The notes beneath the pieces are model-generated. The model was not told where the DNA came from, did no database searches, and saw nothing but the letters and a program-made list of their open reading frames with translations. From Candidatus Saganbacteria bacterium (GTDB lineage: Bacteria > Margulisbacteria > WOR-1 > O2-12-FULL-45-9 > XYB2-FULL-48-7): 5,038 nt of DNA. Made by a program: the position numbers and the translations under genes. The stretch covers positions 1 through 5,038 of the forward strand of contig JAGVQF010000063.1 in assembly GCA_020051815.1 (NCBI GenBank), given 5' to 3'. Shown here in pieces: positions 1 through 5,038 of the stretch (positions are counted from its first letter, which is position 1; each line of letters starts with the position of its first letter).

Positions 1-774
1 CACACCTGGCTCCCCGATGCCCACAGCCAGGCGATCTCGCCGGCCAGCGCCCTGCTTTCGGGGGTGCTGCTCAAGACATCGCTCTACGCGATCTTGAGAT
101 ATGTCATGATCGTCAACCGCTCGGTCGGCCCGGCTTTTGCCGGCCATCTCCTGCTCGTTTTCGGCCTACTCTCGCTGGCTGTCGCGGCCGGCTTTATCAT
201 TGTCCAGAAAGATATCAAGCGCCTGCTGGCCTACTCGAGCATCGAGCATATCGGCCTGGTGGCGATCGGCCTGGGGCTGGGCGGTGTTTGGGGAATTTAC
301 GGGGCGCTGCTCCATATCTTTAACCACGCCGTGACCAAATCGCTCCTCTTCTTCGGCGCCGGCAATATTGTCAAAAAATACGACAGCCACAACCTGCACG
401 TGATCCGCGGCGTGCTCCGCGCCCTGCCGTTCACCGGCGTCATGGTCCTGATCGGTGTCCTGGCCGCTGCCGGACTGCCGCCGTTCTCCATTTTTTTCAG
501 CGAACTCCTGATCCTCTCGGCCGCTTTTCTGAAAGGGTCGTACCTGGTCGCGGGCCTGGCGCTTTTTATGCTTTCGATCATCTTTGGCGCGCTGATCTAT
601 CAGTTTGGCCGGATCCTCTTCGGCAAATTGCCGCAGGGAGTAGAAGCCTCGGCCGAGCCGCTCTCGGGCAAGCTTGCGTTCGTTCTGCTTTTAATTCTGA
701 TATTTGTTATACCCTGGCTCTATCCGGTCGATCGGTTGATCGCGGCCGCTGTTGCTCTGGTGAGAGGAGTCTAG
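1..774 (+). CDS. Proton-translocating membrane subunit, HyfF/NuoM-like (5' partial)
   Basis: This is an antiporter-type subunit of a complex I / group 4 hydrogenase-like complex, expected to move H+ or Na+ across the inner membrane. The frame is open from base 1, so the N-terminal half is missing; 257 residues are visible against roughly 480-530 for HyfF. The window opens in the family signature HTWLPDAHS, followed by SALLSGVLLK, whose lysine (visible residue 25) matches the conserved TM8 lysine of NuoM. YSSIEHIGL (78-86) and HIFNHAVTK (105-113) hold further conserved polar residues. GLPPFSIFFSE ends in Glu168, at the place of the key TM12 glutamate of NuoM. About seven hydrophobic segments are visible. 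The gene ends in TAG directly against the next ATG, so it is cotranscribed with the large-subunit gene. Its position just before that gene resembles hyfF in the Escherichia coli hyf operon, but HyfB/D or EhrA-type relatives cannot be excluded. A GTG at 64 is internal and not a real start. Confidence 0.9.
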   Translation, partial: HTWLPDAHSQAISPASALLSGVLLKTSLYAILRYVMIVNRSVGPAFAGHLLLVFGLLSLAVAAGFIIVQKDIKRLLAYSSIEHIGLVAIGLGLGGVWGIYGALLHIFNHAVTKSLLFFGAGNIVKKYDSHNLHVIRGVLRALPFTGVMVLIGVLAAAGLPPFSIFFSELLILSAAFLKGSYLVAGLALFMLSIIFGALIYQFGRILFGKLPQGVEASAEPLSGKLAFVLLLILIFVIPWLYPVDRLIAAAVALVRGV

Positions 775-2262
775 ATGGAAGAAAATATTGAAGTAAAACC
801 GGAAGAATTTAAGCAGACCTGCCTTAAATTTCACAATGAACTGCGCTCACCGGTGATGATGCTGTTCGCCTGCGATGAGCGGGCCGAGCGCGGCGTCTTT
901 TGCCTCCGGGCGGTCTTTGCCGGGACCTTCGCCCGCCGCTGGTTCATCGTTAAAGCGGATCTGCCGGCGCCGGAGTTCGAGTCGATCGCCACGGAGATCT
1001 ATTCGGCCAATCTTTTTGAGCGGGAGATCAAGGAGATGTTCGGTCTTGAGCCCAAAGGCAATCCGGACAGCCGCCGGCTGCGTTTGCACGATGAGGTCTG
1101 GCCGGAGGGGTTTTATCCTTTGAGAAAAGATTTTGACGCGACCAAAGTGGCCGGCGAGAAGGGCAAATATGTTTTCAATAAAGTCGAAGGCGAGGGGATA
1201 TTCGAAGTGCCGGTCGGCCCGGTCCACGCCGGCATCATCGCTCCCGGCCATTTCCGCTTCAGTGCGGCGGGCGAGCCGATCATCGATCTCGACATCCGGC
1301 TCGGCTTCACCCATCGCGGTGTAGAAAAGCTGTTTGAAGGCAAAACTCCCGCCGAAGCGGTCAAACTTTCCGAATGCGTGGCGGGCGATTCGGCTTTTGC
1401 CCACAGTCTGGCTTTCTGCCGGGCGGCAGAAAAGATCGGCGGCGCCGTTGTGCCCGAGCGCGCCATTGTTTTGCGCGCAATATTCCTCGAGCTTGAGCGT
1501 CTCACAAGCCACGCGGCCGGGATCGGCGGGATCGCGCTTGACGTCGGTTTTTCCGCGGCGGCGGCCTACGCCTCGATCATCAAGGAAGCGGTCCACGAGG
1601 TGAACGGGCAGATCAGCGGCAGCCGGTTCCTAAAGGGGATCAACACGGTCGGCGGAGTGCTCAAAGACATTGATGAAGAAAAGAAAGATCTTCTGATAAA
1701 AATTCTAACGGCCATAAGCCCGGATTTCCGTAAACTTAAAGATCTGCTGGGCTCGAGCGTCTCATTTATGGACCGGGTCGAGACAACGGGGCGCTTGAGC
1801 AAGAAGGTCGCGGAAGATCTTGGGGTGGTGGGCCTAGCTGGCCGCGCCTCCGGTATCGGTCTCGATTTTAGAAAGGGATCGCGGCCGTACGCCACGGCCG
1901 GCTTTCAGATGATGACGCGCGCCGAGGGAGATGTTCTGGCCCGATTAAACGTGAGAATGGCTGAATTTGAAGAGTCGATCCGCCTGATCAGATACTGGTT
2001 GGACAATTTGCCCGGCGGAGAGATTAGCGTCCGTTCCGAAAACAAGTCGGGCACTGCTTTGGGCGTGGCGGAGGGGGCGCGGGGGCCGGTCCTCTATTGG
2101 ATCGATCTTGACGGCACCGGCGCGATCAGGCGGGCGAAGATCGTCGACCCGTCGTTCCACAACTGGCCGGGGCTCTCATACGCAGTGCACGATAATATCA
2201 TTCCCGATTTTCCTGTCTGTAACAAGAGTTTTGATCTCTCTTATTCGGGGAACGACCTGTGA
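775..2262 (+). CDS. Fused NuoC-NuoD large subunit of an Ehr-type (hydrogenase-related) complex, NiFe cysteines absent
   Basis: This 495-residue protein resembles HycE/HyfG: a NuoC (30 kDa) domain fused to a NuoD (49 kDa) catalytic-subunit domain. The NuoC part (about 1-125) carries the family signature with FEREIKEMFG (81-90), NPDSRRL and PLRKDF (115-120). The NuoD part begins near GPVHAG (148-153) and APGHFRF (156-162), followed by THRGVEKL (179-186). Where HycE has the N-terminal CGxC, this protein has AGDS (203-206) before FAHS. The C-terminal DPCxxC is replaced by DFPVC (478-482), then NKSF and a short SYSGNDL end. At most one of the four Ni-ligand cysteines remains, so a NiFe site is not expected. 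This pattern is typical of Ehr proteins, whose reaction is unknown. The frame is intact and the AGAGGAG at 763-769 sits 5 nt before the ATG, so this is not a pseudogene. It touches the preceding stop codon and overlaps the next gene by 4 bp. It should sit on the cytoplasmic side with the small subunit. Confidence 0.92.
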   Translation: MEENIEVKPEEFKQTCLKFHNELRSPVMMLFACDERAERGVFCLRAVFAGTFARRWFIVKADLPAPEFESIATEIYSANLFEREIKEMFGLEPKGNPDSRRLRLHDEVWPEGFYPLRKDFDATKVAGEKGKYVFNKVEGEGIFEVPVGPVHAGIIAPGHFRFSAAGEPIIDLDIRLGFTHRGVEKLFEGKTPAEAVKLSECVAGDSAFAHSLAFCRAAEKIGGAVVPERAIVLRAIFLELERLTSHAAGIGGIALDVGFSAAAAYASIIKEAVHEVNGQISGSRFLKGINTVGGVLKDIDEEKKDLLIKILTAISPDFRKLKDLLGSSVSFMDRVETTGRLSKKVAEDLGVVGLAGRASGIGLDFRKGSRPYATAGFQMMTRAEGDVLARLNVRMAEFEESIRLIRYWLDNLPGGEISVRSENKSGTALGVAEGARGPVLYWIDLDGTGAIRRAKIVDPSFHNWPGLSYAVHDNIIPDFPVCNKSFDLSYSGNDL

Positions 2263-2774
2263 ACACGCTCGGCGAAATATTTAAGAAGCGTCTGCTGGGC
2301 GGGCTTGCCACAAGACAGATAGCGGCGCCAGCCGGGTTTGAGGCAGTGGGGCTCGAACTCTCGGCTGTGATCAGGCAGCTGTTCAAGCGCTCGCTCAACA
2401 TCCGCGAAGTCGATACCGGCTCGTGCGAGGCCTGCGAGGCGGAGATCATCGCGGCCAACAATCCGATCTACGACATCAGCCGCTTCGGCGTCAACTTTGT
2501 CGCCTCGCCCCGGCACGCCGACGCGCTCCTCGTCACCGGCCCGGTCTCAAAAAACATGCGGCTGGCGCTCAAGAAAACCTATGACGCCATGCCGGAACCA
2601 AAATTCGTCATCTCGCTGGGCGACTGCGCCAAGGACGGCGGCCTGTTTAAATGCTCCTATTATACTGAATGTGGGGTCGGCGCCGTTCTCCCTGTTGTCC
2701 TGCATATCCCCGGCTGTCCGCCGCCGCCGATTGAGATAGTCAAACATCTGTTGGGGTTTTTAAGAAAGCTGTAA
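2259..2774 (+). CDS. NuoB-like iron-sulfur small subunit (HycG/HyfI type) of the Ehr-like complex
   Basis: This 171-residue protein is the small subunit that carries the proximal [4Fe-4S] cluster (N2 in complex I) and docks the large subunit to the membrane arm. The cluster ligands are visible: Cys56 and Cys59 in GSCEAC, Cys123 in SLGDCAKDGG, and Cys153 in IPGCPPPP. The CxxC arrangement at 56-59 is that of hydrogenase-type small subunits, whereas NuoB has adjacent cysteines. RFGVNFVASPRHADALLVTGPV (75-96, RF to PV) is the conserved family core. Two extra cysteines, 132 and 138, are not standard ligands. The length is normal for the simple form without added ferredoxin domains. The start is a GTG within a GTGA overlap with the large-subunit stop, preceded by a weak GGGGAA at 2247-2252, so translation is probably coupled. 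It ends at TAA 2772-2774, which is also the first three bases of a repeat block. No HyfH-type ferredoxin gene separates it from the large subunit. Confidence 0.92.
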   Translation: MNTLGEIFKKRLLGGLATRQIAAPAGFEAVGLELSAVIRQLFKRSLNIREVDTGSCEACEAEIIAANNPIYDISRFGVNFVASPRHADALLVTGPVSKNMRLALKKTYDAMPEPKFVISLGDCAKDGGLFKCSYYTECGVGAVLPVVLHIPGCPPPPIEIVKHLLGFLRKL

Positions 2775-2841
2775 GTGGTAAGAATTAAGTGATAAGTTGG
2801 CTTACGGAAGCTGCTTACCACTTAGAGCTTATAACTTACTA
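2771..2841. repeat. Palindromic block of heptanucleotide repeats
   Basis: Ten consecutive 7-bp units run from 2772 to 2841. Four begin TAAG (at 2772, 2779, 2786 and 2793; best match TAAGTGR), two form a centre (2800-2813), and four begin CTTA (at 2814, 2821, 2828 and 2835). The halves are inverted copies: 2772-2782 is the exact reverse complement of 2814-2824. They also nest as one long hairpin, with 2771-2782 pairing with 2828-2839, 2786-2796 with 2814-2824, and an apical GCTT/AAGC stem with loop ACGG at 2800-2811. I count one mismatch and one G-U in the outer arm and one mismatch in the inner arm. No T-run follows, so it is not a classical intrinsic terminator. It begins at the stop codon of the small-subunit gene. 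It resembles in form the heptamer STRR repeats known from cyanobacteria; relationship is not shown. Confidence 0.8.
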
Positions 2842-2849
2842 CTATATCG

Positions 2850-2858
2850 TGTTAAAAT
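2850..2858 (+). promoter_or_regulatory. Putative extended -10 promoter for greA
   Basis: TGTTAAAAT combines a TG extended element (2850-2851) with TAAAAT (2853-2858), five of six matches to TATAAT. The -35 is poor (TTATAA at 2829-2834, 18 bp spacing, inside the repeat arm). A start near 2865 would leave a leader of about 25 nt. The preceding hairpin would separate this unit from the upstream operon. The call rests on motif and position only. Confidence 0.4.
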
Positions 2859-2875
2859 AACTTAGTTCTAATTAC

Positions 2876-2882
2876 GGGAGGA
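2876..2882 (+). promoter_or_regulatory. Ribosome binding site that decides the greA start
   Basis: GGGAGGA lies 6 nt before ATG 2889 and 18 nt before the next in-frame ATG at 2901, so 2889 is preferred. An ATG at 2884 is out of frame and too close. Confidence 0.75.
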
Positions 2883-2888
2883 TTATGC

Positions 2889-3353
2889 ATGGGCGACTAC
2901 ATGACCAAAGAGAATTATGAAAAAATAAAAGAGAAGCTCGTTGAGCTTAAGAAGCGGCGCACCGTCATCTCCAAAACTATCGGCGAGGCCCGCGAGCACG
3001 GCGACCTGAAAGAGAATTCGGCTTACCATGCCGCCAAGGAAGAGCAGGGGCTCAACGAGATGCGCATCCGGGAGTTCGAGGCCAAGCTTGAGAACGCCAC
3101 GATCGCCGACCAGAGCCAGCTGGGCAAATCCGATGCCGTCACCCTCGGCTCAAAGGTGCGGCTCAAGGCGCTCGATACCGGCAAGGAAGTTGAATATACG
3201 CTCGTCTCCGAAGAAGAAGCCGATCCCCTCGAGGACAAGATCTCGACCGAATCGCCGATCGGCGGCGCGATCGTTAACGAAAAAGCCGGCGCCGTGGTCG
3301 CAGTCGAGACCCCGCGCGGGCTGGTCAAATATAAGATACTGGGGATCAAATAA
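2889..3353 (+). CDS. greA: Transcription elongation factor GreA
   Basis: GreA enters the secondary channel of backtracked RNA polymerase and stimulates cleavage of the 3' end of the transcript, restarting elongation. The 154-residue length is normal for the family (about 158). The N-terminal coiled coil (about 5-75) carries the tip sequence AREHGDLKENSAYHAAKEEQ, with Asp39 and Glu42 at the positions of the catalytic acidic pair (Asp41 and Glu44 in E. coli). The C-terminal FKBP-like domain (about 80-154) contains LGSKVRL and the signature SPIGGAIV. The start at 2889 is chosen by the ribosome binding site; starting at 2901 would remove only MGDY. It is separated from the upstream hydrogenase-like operon by the repeat block and its own probable promoter, and lies 19 bp before the next gene, so the two are likely cotranscribed. 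Ordinary housekeeping gene. Confidence 0.97.
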   Translation: MGDYMTKENYEKIKEKLVELKKRRTVISKTIGEAREHGDLKENSAYHAAKEEQGLNEMRIREFEAKLENATIADQSQLGKSDAVTLGSKVRLKALDTGKEVEYTLVSEEEADPLEDKISTESPIGGAIVNEKAGAVVAVETPRGLVKYKILGIK

Positions 3354-3372
3354 ATAAGGAGGAAAGATCAAT

Positions 3373-3768
3373 ATGAGAATTAAAGTTTTGTCGATCGGTT
3401 TTTGCCTGCTTTTGTCTTCTTCGGTTTGGGCGTTTTCGCCGGCGGTTATCGGCGGGGTGAGGGACGGACTGGCGTTGGGGATTATGGCGGATGAAGGCGT
3501 TGCGAAAAACGTCGGGCTAAGATTCGGCGTGGAGGCGGACACCGGTAAAAATCCGCTGATCTTGTTCTTCGGCGGGAAGTTTTATCTCATGAATGTCGGC
3601 AAGCGATACCCGATGTCTTTGGGCTTGGGCTTGATCGGCTATCTTGGCGGCAGCAAATCGGAAGCTGGCGTCTCTATCTCGCTGATCTTCGATAAAGCCT
3701 TTGACATTAAGCCGCTCTTTATCGAGGCGGGGATCGACGTCGCGGGCTCCGGCAAGCTCCAACTGTAG
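3373..3768 (+). CDS. Small exported beta-rich protein, probable outer-membrane barrel, possibly truncated by a TAG
   Basis: I do not recognise a named family. The 131-residue product starts with a clear Sec signal peptide: basic RIK, a hydrophobic stretch from 5 to about 18, and a VWA site with cleavage expected after Ala20. The mature part is rich in Gly and alternating hydrophobic residues (LRFGVEAD, FFGGKFYLM, SLGLGLIGYLGG, GVSISLIF, LFIEAGIDV), as in small outer-membrane beta-barrels. AAGGAGG at 3356-3362 supports the ATG at 3373. The frame ends at TAG 3766-3768 after GKLQL. The same frame then encodes AGYKL and a second TAG at 3784-3786. Read through, the end would be KLQLxAGYKL, with the alternating pattern expected of a final barrel strand, so the first TAG may be a point mutation or sequencing error (CAG to TAG). 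It follows greA closely and converges with the next gene. Confidence 0.75.
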   Translation: MRIKVLSIGFCLLLSSSVWAFSPAVIGGVRDGLALGIMADEGVAKNVGLRFGVEADTGKNPLILFFGGKFYLMNVGKRYPMSLGLGLIGYLGGSKSEAGVSISLIFDKAFDIKPLFIEAGIDVAGSGKLQL

Positions 3769-3796
3769 GCGGGGTATAAGCTTTAGATCACGCTCA

Positions 3797-4555
3797 TTAA
3801 AACTGCGGATTGGCCGGGAGGAGTTTGACATAGTCGGGTAAGATCGCGGCCGCTTCCGTAGCAATGGCATAGTCGGTGCAGTTAATAAAAGCGCCCCTTT
3901 TGCCGAGCGGATATAAGAGATCATCCGGCTCCCGGACATAATGGTCGAGTTCTCTTGGATTAACGGGCGGATGGAAAAAGATAAACCGGTCGCCGACGAT
4001 GATCGTCTGAAGACTGAGCCTTTCCCCGAATTCATAGTCAGTCATTATTTTTTGACTGATCGGCCGGTTCTTTTCCGCCGCCTCTCTGACGAAGGCCGCT
4101 ATTTTGTCTTCAGAGACGACCGAAAAGCCGAAACCCAGGTTAAAACTTAAGACCCCTAACTGGTTGTGTTGTTCCCAGGCGCATTTGCCGCAGACCAAAT
4201 TGGCGGCTGGCAGTTGGTGCTGGTCAAAGAGCTGGCGGAGGGCGATATTGCGTAAAATATATTTGATCTCGGTCCGGCCAAGTTTCCGGTCGCGGTTGTA
4301 ATTTAAGATATAGCCGGTGCCGTCATTGAAAACAAATCTTTGGTCGGCTAAATCTCTCCCCCCTTGTTTGATCAGGAGCCGCTGGACGTGACCTGGTCCA
4401 TTGCCGATGGACTGGAGCTCGATCGAATAAGAACGGGTCGCATTGCTAACCGGGTCCCTGAACTCCAGGCGCGGGCTTTTCCCCGGCTTCTGCCGGAACC
4501 AGTAAGCTGGCCCTAAGATATGGGTTCGTGATAGACGCAGTCCGATCTCATGCAT
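3797..4555 (-). CDS. Hypothetical protein, 252 residues, with a CxxC motif
   Basis: No family is recognised. The frame is long and its codon choice (ATC, GTC, CGG, CTC, GCC) is like that of the neighbouring genes, while no competing plausible gene exists on the plus strand here, so it is probably real. There is no signal peptide or membrane segment, so it is likely cytoplasmic. Cys122 and Cys125 in VCGKC, flanked by His113 and His130, could bind a metal, which is inference. A lone Cys226 lies near the C terminus. The sequence is mixed polar and hydrophobic with short aromatic strands such as DRFIFFH, suggesting an alpha/beta fold. The only ATG that fits is at 4555, without a Shine-Dalgarno sequence, so the start is less sure than the frame. 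The stop (3797-3799) lies 28 bp from the convergent gene's TAG. The next gene upstream is divergent. Confidence 0.72.
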   Translation of the reverse strand: MHEIGLRLSRTHILGPAYWFRQKPGKSPRLEFRDPVSNATRSYSIELQSIGNGPGHVQRLLIKQGGRDLADQRFVFNDGTGYILNYNRDRKLGRTEIKYILRNIALRQLFDQHQLPAANLVCGKCAWEQHNQLGVLSFNLGFGFSVVSEDKIAAFVREAAEKNRPISQKIMTDYEFGERLSLQTIIVGDRFIFFHPPVNPRELDHYVREPDDLLYPLGKRGAFINCTDYAIATEAAAILPDYVKLLPANPQF

Positions 4556-4606
4556 GGTATATTATTGGTAGAATTGGGGCAAAATTTCAGGTACAATTTG
4601 CCTGCC
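4556..4606. promoter_or_regulatory. Divergent promoter region, possibly leaderless on both sides
   Basis: This 51-bp AT-rich spacer must hold the 5' signals of both flanking genes unless they are reached from elsewhere. On the plus strand, TACAAT (4592-4597) is a good -10, placing transcription start within a few bases of ATG 4607. On the minus strand, TAATAT (4564-4559) is a weaker -10, close to ATG 4555. No convincing -35 at 16-18 bp spacing was found for either, and neither ATG has a Shine-Dalgarno sequence. Confidence 0.35.
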
Positions 4607-5038
4607 ATGAAGACGGCCATATTTACTCTTGCCTGTCTGGCAGTTTTGTCCGTTTATTCTTTTGCCGATCAAGAGCCCTCACTGGCCGGCCTGATGAAAC
4701 GCGAGTACAACGGACGCGATCTGAAGCTCAAACAAGTGCTGGGCTCAAACAGCGCTTACATCAGATATCTCATCACCTACAAAAGCGATGATCTGACGAT
4801 CTCCGGCGTCATGAACCTGCCGACAGGGAAGGGGCCGTTTCCGGTTCTCATCCTCAACCACGGTTTTATCGACCCCAAAATATACACCAACGGCCGCGGG
4901 CTCAAACGCGAGCAGGATTATCTGGCGCGCCACGGCTATATTGTCATCCACCCCGATTACCGCAACCACGCTTTTTCCGACCAGGATCCCAACGACCCCA
5001 ATGACCTGGCCGGCTTTCGGTTGGGTTATGTCATCGAC
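4607..5038 (+). CDS. Exported alpha/beta hydrolase (3' partial)
   Basis: The frame runs from ATG 4607 to the window edge, 144 codons, with no stop. The start gives a typical Sec signal peptide: MK, a hydrophobic stretch 4-19, and an SFA site with cleavage expected after Ala20, pointing to the periplasm or outside. From about residue 60 it reads as the front of an alpha/beta hydrolase of the dienelactone hydrolase / S9 peptidase-like group: ISGVMNLPTG, the strand FPVLILNHGF with the oxyanion-hole motif NHGF (84-87), then DYLARHGYIVIHPDYRNH (104-121), the second strand and loop of the fold. The nucleophile elbow (GxSxG), acid and histidine lie beyond the window, so catalysis and substrate (ester or peptide) cannot be stated. 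TTG 4598 is in frame but unlikely as a start. Upstream there is a -10 but no ribosome binding site. Confidence 0.88.
   Translation, partial: MKTAIFTLACLAVLSVYSFADQEPSLAGLMKREYNGRDLKLKQVLGSNSAYIRYLITYKSDDLTISGVMNLPTGKGPFPVLILNHGFIDPKIYTNGRGLKREQDYLARHGYIVIHPDYRNHAFSDQDPNDPNDLAGFRLGYVID

Noticed and set aside
847..1596. 249-codon open frame on the minus strand
   Set aside because: It lies wholly opposite the strongly recognisable large-subunit gene, has no family features, and reflects the high-GC codon pattern of the sense gene.
2771..2841. Hairpin as a classical intrinsic terminator
   Set aside because: The stem is AT-rich and not followed by a T-run, so a Rho-independent terminator is not supported, though it may still affect the transcript end.
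2772..2848. CRISPR array
   Set aside because: The repeat unit is 7 bp with no spacers, so it is a simple heptamer array.
3517..4035. 172-codon minus-strand frame spanning the convergent junction
   Set aside because: It overlaps both the exported protein gene and the 252-residue gene out of frame, is low-complexity Arg/Ser-rich at first, and lacks recognisable features.
3941..4301. Plus-strand frames opposite the 252-residue gene (3941-4150 and 4104-4301)
   Set aside because: They are short, mutually overlapping and without ribosome binding sites; the minus-strand frame covers the whole region with better codon use.
4607..4666. Lipoprotein signal in the hydrolase (TLAC, residues 7-10)
   Set aside because: The position before the cysteine triplet is Thr rather than Leu and the hydrophobic stretch before it is too short; cleavage after SFA at residue 20 fits better.
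4528..4791. 87-codon plus-strand frame across the divergent region
   Set aside because: It is out of frame with the signal peptide and hydrolase sequence starting at 4607, and its end is Arg/Gln-rich nonsense typical of a shadow frame.

Overview
The window is bacterial DNA of moderate to high GC with compact, mostly collinear genes. Strong Shine-Dalgarno sequences precede two genes that are followed through here (greA and the gene after it), and two products carry Sec signal peptides. One of those looks like a small outer-membrane beta-barrel, which suggests a diderm. The phylum cannot be fixed from the sequence. The style would fit an uncultivated lineage such as the relatives of Cyanobacteria (Margulisbacteria/Saganbacteria type), but that is a guess.

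Bases 1-2774 hold the end of an operon for a membrane complex related to group 4 [NiFe] hydrogenases and respiratory complex I. It encodes a HyfF/NuoM-like proton-pumping membrane subunit (5' part missing), a fused NuoC-NuoD (HycE/HyfG-like) large subunit, and a NuoB (HycG/HyfI-like) small subunit. The genes abut or overlap. The large subunit lacks the CxxC motifs that hold the NiFe centre, while the small subunit keeps all four [4Fe-4S] cysteines and the pump subunit keeps its key charged residues. This matches the 'energy-converting hydrogenase-related' (Ehr) complexes, probably an ion-pumping redox machine that does not use H2 and whose substrate is unknown. No HyfH-type ferredoxin gene lies between the large and small subunit genes.

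Bases 2771-2841 form a block of 7-bp repeats, four in one orientation and four inverted, which folds into one long imperfect hairpin beginning at the stop codon of the small-subunit gene. A probable promoter follows, then greA (transcript cleavage factor) and, 19 bp on, a small exported beta-rich protein. That gene's reading frame stops at a TAG six codons before what looks like the natural C-terminal beta-strand.

Bases 3797-4555 on the minus strand encode an unrecognised 252-residue protein convergent with the beta-rich protein gene. A 51-bp divergent intergenic region without clear ribosome binding sites separates it from a rightward gene for an exported alpha/beta hydrolase, cut off by the window edge. 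No tRNA, rRNA, CRISPR array, transposase or integrase was seen.
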